64,000 nucleotides of DNA from Portulaca oleracea (Eukaryota; Streptophyta; Magnoliopsida; Caryophyllales; Portulacaceae): positions 30,480,927-30,544,926 of the forward strand of contig CM055889.1 of the NCBI GenBank assembly GCA_029582165.1. Reading direction: 5' to 3'. The notes under the pieces were generated by a model. That model did no database searches, was not told where the DNA came from, and saw only the letters and a program-made list of their open reading frames with translations. Shown one piece after another: positions 1-10,960 of this stretch. Numbering within the stretch: the first letter of the stretch is position 1; each line of letters begins with the position of its first letter. A program made the position numbers and the translations under genes.

Positions 1-440
1 TTGTTGCTAACATCGTTAGAGACCTTTATGTGGAACCCGTTGGACGACTGTTGCTGACGACATCGTTGGAGGCCTTTAAGTGGCAACTGGACGACTGTCG
101 CTGACGACATCGTTGGACGCCTTTAGGTGGCAACCGTGGGACGACTGTCGCTGATGGTGCTCTTTTATGTGGCTACCGGATGATGGTGCTCTTTTATGTG
201 ACTACCGGATGATGGTGCTCTTTTATGTGGCAACCTGAAAATCACAGAAAACCAAGTATTAGTTTTTTCGGAAATGTGAGGAGGGTTCAGATTTTTACCT
301 GAGCGTTGAAAACCCTTGGGCCGTAGTCTTTGGGCCGTCAACTTTGGACTCGGTGGGTTGATGTTGTCGGTGCTCTTTTATGTGGCGACCGGAAGGTGGA
401 TGATGATGACGCCTTTTAGCGGCGACCTGGCGTCTGTGAT
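1..440. repeat. degenerate tandem repeat, about 60 bp then about 33 bp units
   Basis: Units built around gacgacatcgttgga and cctttaagtggcaac recur near 1, 50 and 105. They are followed by shorter units with gatggtgctcttttatgtgg near 155, 180, 210 and 365. No open frame of note crosses them. The low-copy variation and absence of coding sequence suggest a retrotransposon-derived minisatellite, but no element boundary is visible. Confidence 0.6.
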
Positions 441-955
441 GACTCCCTGCACAGAAACCGAAGCAGAATGTCAGATCATTTTGAACAATGGTTAGAGATA
501 TAGAGAATTACCTATCTGGCAGATTGATGACGATGCCCAACGGATTTTCCCGATGTTGATGACTCTTATCGCGATCATACGAGCTCGCCAATGCTATGGA
601 TAATGGCAATTTGATGCTGAGGAACTTCACCGGAACTCTGGTCGTTGATCCGTGAAGATTTTGTCCTTCATGTCAAGCATGCGCCATTCGTGTTTGGCTG
701 ATGATGCATGACTTGACTGGATGCTAACTTGTCTAGCAAGAGTTGGATTAGAGATTGCTCTAATCTTGCTCTCAGTGACTGGAAGCCATATCGATCGGTC
801 TGATTGGGCTTCAACAACCCTTAGTGTTGCGTTATGGAGCAACGATGTAGCACTTCCTTGCTTCTTCTTCTTTTTATTTTCAGATATACGGGCATGCATG
901 CAACTAGTCTACTAAACTCTTGCACAAACAATGCAATTTTTTTTTTTTGACACAA
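441..955. other. no gene seen; single-copy-looking spacer
   Basis: Short overlapping open frames on both strands (64-90 codons) show no recognisable domain. A pyrimidine tract and a T10 run lie near 860-950. I see no promoter, RNA gene or element terminus. Confidence 0.4.
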
Positions 956-1245
956 GCATTCATGCACTCATGCATTCATGCATGACTATCGACTTTATGT
1001 ACGACAAACTGACTCGATACACAACATACTGACTCAATGCATGACAGACTGACTCAATACACAACAGATTGACTCAATGCATGACAAACTGATTTGATGC
1101 ATGACAGACTGACTCAATGCATGACAGACTGACTTGATACATGGCGGACTGACTTGATGCATAAAAAATGCACAACAGACTGACTTAATGTATGACAAAC
1201 TGACTTGATGTACGACCACTGACTCTATGAGGCTCTGACAAGACT
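956..1245. repeat. minisatellite, about 22 bp unit
   Basis: The motif gactcaatgcatgacagact and close variants (gacttgatgcatgac, gactcaatacacaac) recur at least a dozen times. The reverse strand stays open for 75 codons only because of this repetition (repeated Cys-Ile-Lys/Glu-Ser), so it should not be read as a gene. Confidence 0.8.
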
Positions 1246-2214
1246 TATAGATGCAATGCAAACCTATTATGCCTTCACATGATGGTTTTATTCATCTGTA
1301 CACACAATGCATGCAGACAACCCCCCGACTAAGGTTTTCTTGGACGATGCTTTCCTAAGACAATGCTTTCCTAAAACCATGACTCCCTAAGACAATGCTT
1401 TCTAAGGATTAAGGCCACTCGTGGGGAAATTCAGGAAAATTTAGGATGAGTAATGTTTCGATCCACGGGACAGGGAACAAAGATGGAGGCAACAGGCCTG
1501 AAGGATGCGTTTCTTGAATGATCATGTAGATGACCTTGATTGCTTGCAAATGTATGCTGATGTATACCCAGCCCCCGGTTTGGCGTAGACTCTTGATGAC
1601 ATTGTCCTGCCTTAGAGAGCACATTGGAGATTTACAAACTCCCAGTTTCGATGTGGATTGACGAGATGATGCATGGGACCATGGAATAAGAGAAGGCATA
1701 GTCTTTAGTAGTGAGTCTCAAACTCTCCTTTTGCCTAACTTGCCCAGAGGGTTTTCAAGTTAGCCCCTCTTTTCTTTTCTTTTCCTTTCTTTTTTTTTCT
1801 TTTTTTTTCCTCTTTTTTTTTTGATGAGACCACTATTAGGACGTCTATGAGAATGGAGATGCAGGACCTTGTAGGACAGGGAGTAAGTGTCCCTCTTTGA
1901 AGCTATCTCCGAACGATGTCACAAAGGTAGCGCGAGCCCCCCGTTTAGAGTAGCTTGTTTCTAAGTATTGTTCATGATCATGTGGTTGCCAGTTAGCCGT
2001 TGATCTTATGTGAACGGCTTTCGCTCTTACTGAGAAGTAAGCCACACTTAGGTGTGCTAAGAGTGGGCATTAAGAACAGAGCCTCATACTTGCATTAATG
2101 ACTGAGCTGAAAAGTCCTCAAAGGGTAACATGGGATAAAGAGGCTAAAAAAGGTTGGTTGGAAGACATTTGGGGAAAGAGACGGTGGACAATGGTGAATG
2201 GGATGTGGAGACAC
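1246..2214. other. repeat-derived spacer, no gene
   Basis: The sequence ctctccttttgcctaacttgccc near 1722 is echoed at about 2720 and 2780. That makes this part of the same repeat-derived block as 2641-3120. Long T/C tracts occupy 1765-1825. No coding sequence is supported. Confidence 0.4.
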
Positions 2215-2640
2215 TTAAGAATGATCGTGTCTTGAAGGAGGGAAGAGATGGTCAAATTGGATAGACATCATCTTTAGAGAAAAGGATGGTAGATGAGACT
2301 TTATTGATGAATGAGATAGGGAGACACTCAAGAATGATCGTGTCTTGAAAGGCTGAAGAGATGGTAAAATGGGGTAAGACATCATCTCCTGAGAAAAGGT
2401 TGAAAGGGATGGTAGATGAGAGTTTATTGATGAATGAGATAGGGAGACACTCAAGAATGATCGTGTCTTGAAAGGCTGAAGAGATGGTAAAATGGGGTAA
2501 GACATCATCTCTTGAGAAAAGGTTGAAAGGGATGGTAGATGAGAGTTTATTGATGAATGAGATAGGGAGACACTCAAGAATGATCGTGTCTTGAGGAGAT
2601 GGTCAAATGGGATAGACATCATCTCTTGGGAAAATGTTGG
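2215..2640. repeat. tandem repeat, 123 bp unit
   Basis: The block starting gatgaatgagatagggagac begins at 2306, 2429 and 2552, an exact 123 bp spacing, with partial units on either side. Because 123 is a multiple of three, the minus strand stays open for 135 codons as a 41-residue repeated peptide. There is no codon-level conservation signal beyond the DNA identity, so I treat it as a minisatellite. Confidence 0.85.
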
Positions 2641-3120
2641 TACATGGTTATGGAATGATGTCTAAGTCTGACGGAAGGAAGATGGAGGGCTGAAGATGAT
2701 GAAATCCAGGGTTTACTCTCCTTTTGCCTAACCTGCCCTGACGGGTTTTCAGGCTAGCCTCTCTTATTCTCTCACTCTCCTTTGGCCTAGCCTGGGATTC
2801 AAAGCTAGCCTCTCTTGTTTTTTTTTCTTCTCTCAAAGACCAACATTTTGAGGACAAAGGATGCTCCTTGTAGCGGCCAGGCCTCAAAGAGATTTTCCTA
2901 CGTATCCGATGTGGAATCAGGCCAGTCGTAGTTCTTTAAGCACAACTTTGATGGATAGTGCCTCGAGGAAGGCTTAATGGTTCAAAAAAAATGGTCATGA
3001 AGGTTTGAGGGTTCATATGCAGGTTATGGATGGACGAAAGGTTTGTGAAGGTTATGGAAGGCTGAGGTGTATGGATGATGAGGTGAAGGTTTGAGATGAA
3101 ATTTTCTGATATGTGCATGA
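2641..3120. mobile_element. probable LTR-retrotransposon-derived remnant
   Basis: The stretch cctacgtatccgatgtggaatcaggccagtcgtag (2898-2932) resembles a phrase I associate with non-coding parts of Tat/Ogre-type Ty3 elements. The preceding lines repeat ctctccttttgcctaacctgcc. No LTR boundary or coding domain is visible, so the class is tentative. Confidence 0.35.
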
Positions 3121-3500
3121 CTCTTATTTTCGCGTTCTCACTTCTTATTCTCCTCTAACCCCTTTTTTCTTCTTTCTTTCTTCCTTTTTCTTGTTTCATT
3201 TCCTTCTCAACCTCTCCTTTTTTTTCTTTTTGCTTTTTTTTTAACTCCATTTTTCTGGCTCTTTTTTTTTAACTTTTCACCTTTTTTTTACTTTTCTTTT
3301 CTTTTTTTTTGCTTTTTTTTCGACTTTCTTCTCCATGGGATTGACTCCTGTTCGCCTTTCTGATGACATTAGTCACAACACACCTTTTGGCTTTGGGGTA
3401 GATATGGATTGGTCATGAGGAGAATGACCAGGTTGGTCAAGGCTAAGGTCTCTTTTTTCTCTTTTTTTTTTCCTTCAAACTCCTTCTTCATGGGTTGACT
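3121..3500. repeat. long polypyrimidine (T/C) low-complexity tract
   Basis: About 300 bases are almost only T and C on the plus strand (3130-3330 and 3445-3475), with runs of eight or nine T. It separates the two repeat-derived blocks and has no coding potential. Confidence 0.8.
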
Positions 3501-4435
3501 CGTATTCTCCTTTGGTCATAACACACCTTTTGGATTGGGTTAAGGGTTTGAAAAGGGTGGAGGTTTGATGGAGAGGTCAAAGATGTGAGTGGCAGGTGGT
3601 AAGTCGGGATTGGATGAAAAGATGAGGGTAATATGGGTGATGAAATGAGGGTGAGGCGAAAGCCCCCCTGTCCTCGGCACGTATGGTTAAGCTGCGAGAT
3701 TTCCAATGAGGAGAGTTCACTTTTCGAGAGACTATTGGACTTGGTCTTTCCTGATGACATTCTCTCCTTTTGCTCAACCTGTTGGATGGAAAGATGCAGG
3801 CTGACTTCTATCAATCAATTTTTATTCTCTCCTTTTGCCCAATTTACCTCAACGAGGTTTTCAAACCGACCACTCTATCACTCTTTTTTTTCTCTTTTTT
3901 TCTCTCTAACCCTGGATTCAAGAAAACTAAAGGATGGGAACGAGGTATATGACAAAGATGGAAGGATAAGAGAAGGTGAATTTGTCAGACTTGGTTTGTA
4001 CGAATGATGGATATATGAGAGAACTTTTCAACTCAAATAAAAAACACAAGCACGAAATTTTGTTTGATCATATAGCAACAAGAGCAACTGAATTCAAGAA
4101 ATGAAAGAAGAACTAACTCTAACAGACTCTGAGCATAAAATGGTTGACAATCAAGACTGTAGCTACTTCTAGAGCTCCTTTGATGATGTGCCCTCCTTGT
4201 CCTCATATGGGGAATTCATGTTATATCTGGTCTACTGTGCTGCTTTCGATGGGGGTAGTTTCCCTGAATGGATCATGTGATCCAAAGTCTAACAATTCTT
4301 TATGTTGTTCCCTCGTGATCTATGGTAGTTGCAGAATTTCCCGTCATCCCAATATTTCCTTTATGGTTAGCTCAGGCCTTGACCTTGACACTAGACAAAA
4401 GAAGAAAACAAACCATCCTAATGCATGCATGACCT
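3501..4435. other. no gene seen; repeat-derived spacer
   Basis: A plus-strand frame of 124 codons (3633-4007) overlaps minus-strand frames of similar size and shows no domain. The phrase ctccttttgcccaatttacc (near 3830) repeats the ctccttttgcctaac phrase of 1722 and 2720. The region therefore belongs to the same decayed repeat family. Confidence 0.4.
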
Positions 4436-5417
4436 AAAGACCTATATGAACTTCCTAAAATGAAGAACGCCTATATGCTGACTCGGGAGAAACTCACCCT
4501 GAACATGGGTTTGAAAATGCTAACTGATCTACATGAGACTTCCTAGGATGCACGACCTCTATATGCTGACTCAAGGAAAAGACTGATCCACGACATGGGT
4601 CTACATATCCTAAATTCTATATGAGACCTCCTAAAGTGCAAATGTCTATATGCTGACCCGGAAATCCTAACTTTTCCTAAAGAAAGACACTCACATGATA
4701 TGCCAACTTGAGAAAAGACGCACCCATAACATGGGTTTTCATGACCTATGAACCTATATGAGACTTTCCGAATGACAACACACTTATATGCTAACTCAAG
4801 AAAAAGACTTAACGACTCACCCATGACATGAGTTTGCACTAGAATTCTAAAAAAAAGACAGATATTTACATGATGACTCTAGACACAGACTTGCCCATGA
4901 CTTTGACCTTATACGAGAATTCCTAAGAATGAAAGACACTTACACGCTAACTCGAGAAACAACTCAACGACTGACCCATGGCATGGGTTTGGACGACTTA
5001 GACCCTATATGAGACTTCTATAATGCAAGACATTCATATGTTGACTCTGGAAAATGACTTACCCATGACATGGGTTTACATGACTTATGAATCTGTATGA
5101 TACTTTCTAAAGAATGCAAGACACTTACATGCAGACACTAACACAAATACCCATCTTGGACCTCATATGATGCTTTCTAAAGAATGCAAGACACTTATAT
5201 CCTGACTCTAAAACAAAGACTCACTCATGACCTGGGTTTACACTGGACTTGAAAACATACATTGACCCAGGAAAATACTCACTTATGACCTGGACGTAAG
5301 TCTCACCCATGACCCGGGCTTAGACTTTCAAAAACAAAACACACATGTTGACTTAAGAAAAGACTCACATATGAATGACCTTGTAAGAGACTTTCTAAAG
5401 ACTGAAAGACATTTACA
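4436..5417. repeat. degenerate tandem array, roughly 110 bp unit
   Basis: Recurring phrases include tatatgagacttcctaaa, gcaagacacttacatg, tgctgactcgagaaa and cccatgacatgggttt. They repeat about nine times with many substitutions. The array resumes after the solo LTR at 9132-9215 (gactctgaaacaaatac, cctatatactgacccagg), which shows that the LTR landed inside it. Confidence 0.75.
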
Positions 5418-5422
5418 TGTAG
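5418..5422. repeat. target-site duplication TGTAG (left)
   Basis: TGTAG directly precedes the LTR start at 5423 and is repeated at 9132-9136 directly after its end. Five bases is the normal duplication size for LTR retrotransposons. Confidence 0.85.
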
Positions 5423-5758
5423 TGTAAAACCCCGAAAAATCCAACGATGTTGACCGTGACGTCGTTAATAGAATAGGTTTGACTTCGTTATTTACTGTTG
5501 TTCGTAATGTGTTTATTCATGCTAACGCTTGAGCTCGTAGGACCGTTGAGGGGCTAACAAGGGTAGAATAGTAAATTCCGCTGGTTAATATTACTATGTG
5601 ATTAATTACGTGAATATTATTTGCTATGTGATTATATGATTATTAGTATTAATATTATTATTACTATTATTAGAATTATTAGGTTTTTAGAAAAATCAGT
5701 TTTTAATTGTTAAATGGGTTGGATTAGGATTAGTTTTTGGGCCTAATTAAGTGGGTAG

Positions 5759-5766
5759 TATATAAA
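5759..5766 (+). promoter_or_regulatory. TATA box of the 3.7 kb LTR
   Basis: tatataaa is followed by a pyrimidine-rich tract and CCTAAA-type boxes (aaaccctaaaccctaat). This is the usual layout of an LTR transcription start. Orientation fits the TG...CA reading on the plus strand. Confidence 0.5.
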
Positions 5767-6397
5767 CCCCCTTTTTCCCCTCTCAAACCCTAAACCCTAA
5801 TAATCCCTCCCTCAAACCCTAGCTCTCCTCCTCGCTTCTCTCGCAAGCCACCACCACTGCAGACCACCACCGCCGGCGCCGCCGCTTCCATCGCCGGAAA
5901 CCACCACAACCAAGCCTCCTCCCTTTTCTTCTCTCTCTTTTTCCCTCTTTCTTCCTCTCGATCCCCCTGTCTCTCGCCCCTGCCCAGCCGCACCACCAGC
6001 CGCGCCACCAGACGTGCCGCCACCGACGCCACCAAAGACCGCTGCCACCACCGCCGCCACCTCGCCAAGAATAACCGCGCTTCCCTCTTTCTTTCTTCTC
6101 TTTTCTCCTTGCGCTAACTCCGCTTGTTTCGCTTCTCATCGCCGGCCGCGACCTTTGGTGTCATTGCCCGCTCGACCACCAGCGACCGCCCGCCACCCTA
6201 ACGTCGCCGGAGCCTCTCCCAGTCGAAGAAAAGCCGCTCGAGTCACTGGAGATTGTTGCTCGGAAAATCGACGTCAACCACCCCCCTCCGACGAGCCCAC
6301 GGCCGACGCCTGCCACCTGCGACCCCGACGCACCCCCCTCCGACCACCGCCCGCCGACGCCGACGCCAGAACCGCCCTCTGCCCTAATCTCTGCGTA

Positions 6398-6425
6398 AAA
6401 CCCTAACCCTAACCCTAACCATAAC
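6398..6425 (+). repeat. short telomere-like CCCTAA run inside the LTR
   Basis: About four CCCTAA-type hexamers in a row close the GC-rich leader. The run is too short and too clearly inside the LTR to be a chromosome end. Confidence 0.7.
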
Positions 6426-8486
6426 CTGTGTTCTTTTTCTTTGTTTTTCCTTTTTCTTTTTCCTTTTTCCTTTCTGTTTTTATTTTCAGAAAAATTAATA
6501 TTCTATTTTTATAATTATTGTCTTGTTAGTTTTGTAATTAGGAAAAATTATGTGTAAATAATTTCTTGGTTGTAATATTGTGTAGATTATTTGTTATGTA
6601 TAATTTGTTATGTGTAATTTTATGTTGTAAATTGTAATTAGATTTAGGTTGTAATAGTTGATTATTAGGTTTAAAAGTAGTTCTTTAATGTTCTTTATTT
6701 TCTTTACATGAATCGTTAGACCACAATATTATTGTATATACGAATTTGGAAATTTATTTACCTAGGTTAATTCTTGGATTTTAGTTATAAAAATCGTTAT
6801 GTTCTTTATTGTTCTTTAAAAGTAAATCTTGTTGAGTTTGTTAAATAAATTAGTTAACCTACTAGAAGTTGAAATCTTGTTAATAAAATCTTGAATTCTT
6901 GAAAATTAATTAGGTTTCTTGTTTCTTTAAGTTAAATATTGTATGTTCTTTTATTTTTAGGACTCATTCATGTTAGGGTTTAGATAACATTATTATTGTA
7001 TGCACGAATCTTTAAAGTATAATTATCTAGATTAATTCTTGAATCGTTAGTTAAATATTCATATGTTCTTTAAATTCTCTTAGGGTTCATTCATGTTAAT
7101 TTCATGTATAATCTTAATTAAATAAGTGAGTTGGTTAAATTACTAAAAAGGAATTCGATTCTTGTTATTAATTCTTGATTCTTGATTATTTTTTTCCCTT
7201 GTTATAACTTACTTGTAAATAATCCATGCGTTAATCTTTAAAATCTTGGTCAAGTAATTTATGTGTTAAGTAATTTTTATTCTTTTATGACCTTAGGTTT
7301 TATTAAAGTTATTAAAGGGTCTTTCATGTTTTCTAAATTAAGTTTACTTCTACAAGTTTAATTATTGGACCTAAGTTAGGTTGGGCTTTATATCTTAGAC
7401 CCTAGTTACTGTTTTGAGCCCAAATTAGGACCCCGGGACCGAATGGTGGAAGTTAGAACCGAAAGTATTAATTAATTGATAACCGTTAACGGGACAGTTT
7501 TGTTAGTGTCTAAAGATCGGGTTGCCACGGCTAGTGTAGTTACCTTTTGATCAAACCCTTTGAACTGGAGGTTCCCTTAGATGTTAGGAACCATAGGAAT
7601 TTTACGGATCGAACGTTTGAATTGTATAGCCCGAGTTATAACCGTTTTACCGGAACCTGTCAGATCTGGACCAATGGGAAAGACAGGTGTTTTTGAGATC
7701 CTTCGGGACTGAGTTGGGCTTAACCATCAACATAAAAGTTTTAGTAGACATCCTGAGGTTTCCGAAAAGTCCAGAACCAGACCCGTAGGATGTCGGGAAG
7801 TCGAGTTGTGACTCGTTTTATGTGAATGTTATAATCTGTCCTCTGTTTGCTTTTATTTATAAAGAATTGTTGAGTGAAATTTATGTGTGATCTTGTTATG
7901 TATTTTCTTGGAGGTGTTAAGTGTAATTTCGTAAATGTTAGGAACCTAAGTGTTCCTAGGGGATGGGTTAGGTAGTTAATAGATAATTCTAACTTCGTTA
8001 GGACGCGTTTTGATTAGATAATTACTTTTATTCTAGGCCCGAGTTAGTGCGAGACGTTAGTGAGCTCAAGTGTGTTATTCTTTTGCTGTGCTGTGAAGTA
8101 TATCAGGTAATTGTCTATGCTCTAATTCCCACCGGGATGCTCTTTAAATGTGTTTTGATGTTTTATAATCTATTTTGAGAATTGCATCCCGAAAGGGGAC
8201 TTTGTGGAAATACGACCATCTGTTTTGATAATCTTTTTGTTTCGTTTGTGATCTTGGTTTATTTGAGTTGAGAAATTGGATGGTCTTTTATTCGAAGTTT
8301 TGTTAATGGTTTTGATAACTTGGGATGGTTGACTTGAGAGTCGTGAGTTGAGTTTGAATACTGTTAAATAATTCAAGTGGAAACGTTAAGCGGGTTTCGG
8401 GGGATAACCTGTTGTGCAGGTGTAACAACCTGCAGGGTTATGGACCAGGAGATCAGGGCTTCCTTCCCTGATATAGGATAGTATTT

Positions 8487-8652
8487 TGATGCCTTTGGTA
8501 GACGATGTTTATGCCTTCGGTAGGCGATGTTCTTGATGCCTTTGGTAGGCGATGTTTATGCCTTTGGTAGGCGATGTTCTTGATGCCTTTGGTAGGCGAT
8601 GTTTATGCCTTTGATAGGCGATGTTCTTGATGCCTTTGGTAGGCGATGTTAC
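8487..8652 (+). repeat. minisatellite inside the LTR, 23/25 bp alternating units
   Basis: Seven copies of atgcctttggtaggcgatgtt alternate between a short spacer (t) and a longer one (cttg), giving a dimer of about 48 bp. It lies in the downstream half of the solo LTR. The direct, contiguous units have no unique spacers, so it is not a CRISPR array. Confidence 0.9.
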
Positions 8653-9136
8653 TTTAAGGGATTTGGTATCCCGCCCGCAAATTAAAATATGGATTGGATG
8701 GGTTGAGGAAAACAGTTAAGGGTTAAAGGTTTGTAAAATGTTCGATTCGATCCCTCTCCCCAAAATGAATTGAAATGAACTTAAACTGTTTTAAACGTTA
8801 GGGGTAGACATTATTGAGATTTCCCCCTCATTTTCTGAAATGTGTTGATTTCAGGTGAAGATCTAAATGCTGGGGACGGGAGTTAGAAGTGAGGACGACG
8901 AATCTAGAAGTCCTTGAACCTTTTATATTGTTTTCGTTATGAATTCTTAAAGTTTGTTTTGAGTTGTTAGTAGTGACCGTTAGCAGACAGTTGTGTTTTC
9001 CTTTCTCGCCTTGTATTCCTTCGGGGATACGGCAGTGACGCCCAAACTAAATTTGAAGTCTTCCGCTAAGTTTTGTCTGTTAACGTTAGTTTGACTTTGA
9101 CTTTCTATAATTGAATTTCCGGGGCGTTACATGTAG

Positions 9137-9800
9137 ACTCTGAAACAAATACTTATACTGGACTATTGTAAGACACCTATATACTGACCCAGGAAACAAC
9201 AGATTGCGTGTCACAACACTTTTTACAACAAGAGCATTATAAAGGGCCGGATAAAGTCAAATATAGTGAGTGGATCATGAATTGATAGGTTTAAGTCAGT
9301 GTTTCTCAATTCGGATGGGCCCAATCCACAGGCCACCGTTTCAAGAAGAATCCATGGCTTGGCCCAACAATTTAGACAACTCAAACTATACTGGCTATTA
9401 TGCGGACTAGAATAATGTTCAACAAGACTGACGAGCCATTTTTCTTTTTTTTTTGACCCAACACATTTATTTATTTAACTCAAGGAAAGTGGATGTTGTA
9501 AAGGACCGAATAAAGCCATCAAAAGGCGAGTTAAAATAGAACTATAAACTCAATTATTAATTCCGCCATGGATGGGCTTAACAACGGGCCGACCATGGAT
9601 TTGTTAGACTTAATTATCAAATTTATAAATTTACTTTCTCTAACCTTGAGACTATTACACGGGCTAGAACAACACACACTGATTTTGTTTGATTATTAAT
9701 CAATTTTCTTTGGACTATGAGTAAGAGAATATTGAGAAGGGCCGAATAAAATCATCAAAGGTGAGTTAAAATGAACCGATAAACAAGGATAATTAACATT
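9137..9800. repeat. three-copy degenerate tandem repeat, about 250 bp
   Basis: The phrase agggccgaataaa...gagttaaaat...ataaac occurs at about 9241, 9500 and 9737. Shared sequence between copies includes gggctagaacaac/ggactagaataat and gattattaatcaatttt. No coding function is visible. Confidence 0.6.
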
Positions 9801-10135
9801 TAAAACGGATGGGTCTCACCATCCGCATACTTATCCTTGTTAAGTTGCTTGAGGCCAATTTTCAGGATCTTGAGAATGTGATGCAAAATGTACATCTTGT
9901 GTCCTATTGGTTGATTCTCGGTAGCATGATATATAAGTTGCTTGAAAGTAGGATCTTTAGACCACATTTCACAATTCCTAATTCTGCTTTTAGGTTTGGG
10001 ACCATCCACAAGCTGTATGAAAATAGGTTTGAGATCAGATAGAGATTGTATCAAGTAGTAAGCGCGAGTATCCTTGGTGCTAGTCAACCAGTCATCATTC
10101 ACAAAGAACCGATCTATTTTGGACTGAATTGTACC

Positions 10136-10143
10136 ATTGGACC
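10136..10143. repeat. 8-bp target-site duplication ATTGGACC
   Basis: ATTGGACC occurs at 10136-10143 and again at 10569-10576, directly on either side of the MITE. Eight bases is the hAT superfamily length. Confidence 0.85.
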
Positions 10144-10568
10144 CAAGGTTGTTAGAATCGAGATTCTAATTAGGATTGAAATTGCAAGATCAGATCGAGG
10201 ATCGTGAGATTTTAATACAATAGGAAAATATCAAAAAACGTTCAATAATAGGTTAACAAGTTTTCATGAGTAATGAAGCAATACATTAAATTGTATATTC
10301 AGTGCATAACATAAACAAAAAAATTATATTGTTATGAAAAAATTTTAAAGATGATAATATGCGCAAACCTTATTAACTGAAGTAGGATCGAGGATCGAAT
10401 CGTAGGATCGTAGAATCGTATTGCCATTCTAACACATAAGATTCAGGTTAAACTAGGATCGTAAGATCCTAACTACTTTAAGATCCTAATAAGAGTTGGA
10501 TCGATGGAAGACTTTTGGATCATAAACTCGTAGAATCGTTGATTCATATCAGGATTTTAATAATTATG
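10144..10568. mobile_element. hAT-like MITE, 425 bp
   Basis: The element starts CAAGGTTGTTAGAATCG. The reverse complement of its right end reads CATAATTATTAAAATCC, matching at 13 of the first 20 positions. The interior has repeated gaggatcgtagaatcgta-type phrases. The 8-bp duplication and the clean interruption of the LINE reading frame fix the boundaries. There is no coding capacity. Confidence 0.75.
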
Positions 10569-10960
10569 ATTGGACCATGAAAAATTAGCACCTCGACATT
10601 CTATCTTAGTTAGATTGCAGTGATGAATGCACTTCTTGAAATCTTCTACCTCCCAAAGTGTGACTTGAGCACCATGAATACGATCTTACGGATAGAGGAT
10701 GGCATAGAAATCTCCAACCAAACACCAAGGGCCATCTACTCCATTGTGGATAGTTTTCAATCCCTCCCAAAGATCTTGTCGTTGTTGGCATTTATTACGC
10801 CCATAGATAAAAGTGATATAACATCAGAAACCAGTGAAATTGAACCTAGCTTCACAATGAATATATTGAGTATGAGTGACAATGGGCATAAGGTTTACAT
10901 GTCGATGGAGAAACCTTTGTCGCAGAGAAAAAATTGTTTATATGTGGGTGTGTGGGGAGT

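Larger units (their letters stand above)
5423..9131 (+). mobile_element. 3.7 kb solo LTR, probably Ty3-type
   Basis: The element begins TGTAAAACCCCGAAAA and ends TTTCCGGGGCGTTACA, so the ends are short inverted repeats of the TG...CA type. TGTAG flanks it on both sides. No gag, protease, reverse transcriptase or integrase sequence lies between, and no second LTR copy is seen, so this is most simply a solo LTR left by recombination. A TATA box (tatataaa, about 5759) is followed by a C/T-rich start region and by a GC-rich leader (5810-6400) that contrasts with AT-rich sequence elsewhere. Open frames of 80-130 codons in the GC-rich part run on both strands and have no domains. The great length and the terminal sequence resemble Tekay/Del-like chromoviruses, but that placement is inferred. 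Confidence 0.8.
9800..10960 (-). pseudogene. LINE (L1-type) endonuclease-domain remnant, split by a MITE
   Basis: Read on the minus strand, the region encodes an L1-like apurinic endonuclease tail: GPWCLVGDF near 10715, a run equivalent to RGANFSWSNGTIQSKIDRFF across the MITE, then VNDDWLTS and MWSKDPTFKQ towards 9900. The GDF motif is the conserved endonuclease motif of plant LINEs. Stop codons interrupt the frame before and after GDF. The frame is broken at 10144-10568 by a MITE and resumes exactly at the duplicated 8 bases. No reverse transcriptase follows to the left of 9800, so the copy is truncated. The plus-strand open frame at 10620-10976 is a shadow of this sequence. Confidence 0.7.

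Noticed and set aside
1034..1261. 75-codon Cys-rich minus-strand ORF
   Set aside because: It is the reading of the 22-bp minisatellite.
2215..2622. 135-codon minus-strand ORF with a repeated peptide
   Set aside because: The open frame follows from a 123-bp tandem DNA repeat; no other coding evidence.
5790..6406. Overlapping Gly/Arg- or Pro/Ala-rich ORFs on both strands
   Set aside because: They come from the GC-rich leader of the solo LTR; three frames are open at once and none has a domain.
6398..6425. Chromosome-end telomere
   Set aside because: Only about four CCCTAA units, internal to an LTR with intact target duplication.
8487..8652. CRISPR-like regular short repeats
   Set aside because: The units are contiguous with no unique spacers and lie inside a plant LTR; it is a minisatellite.
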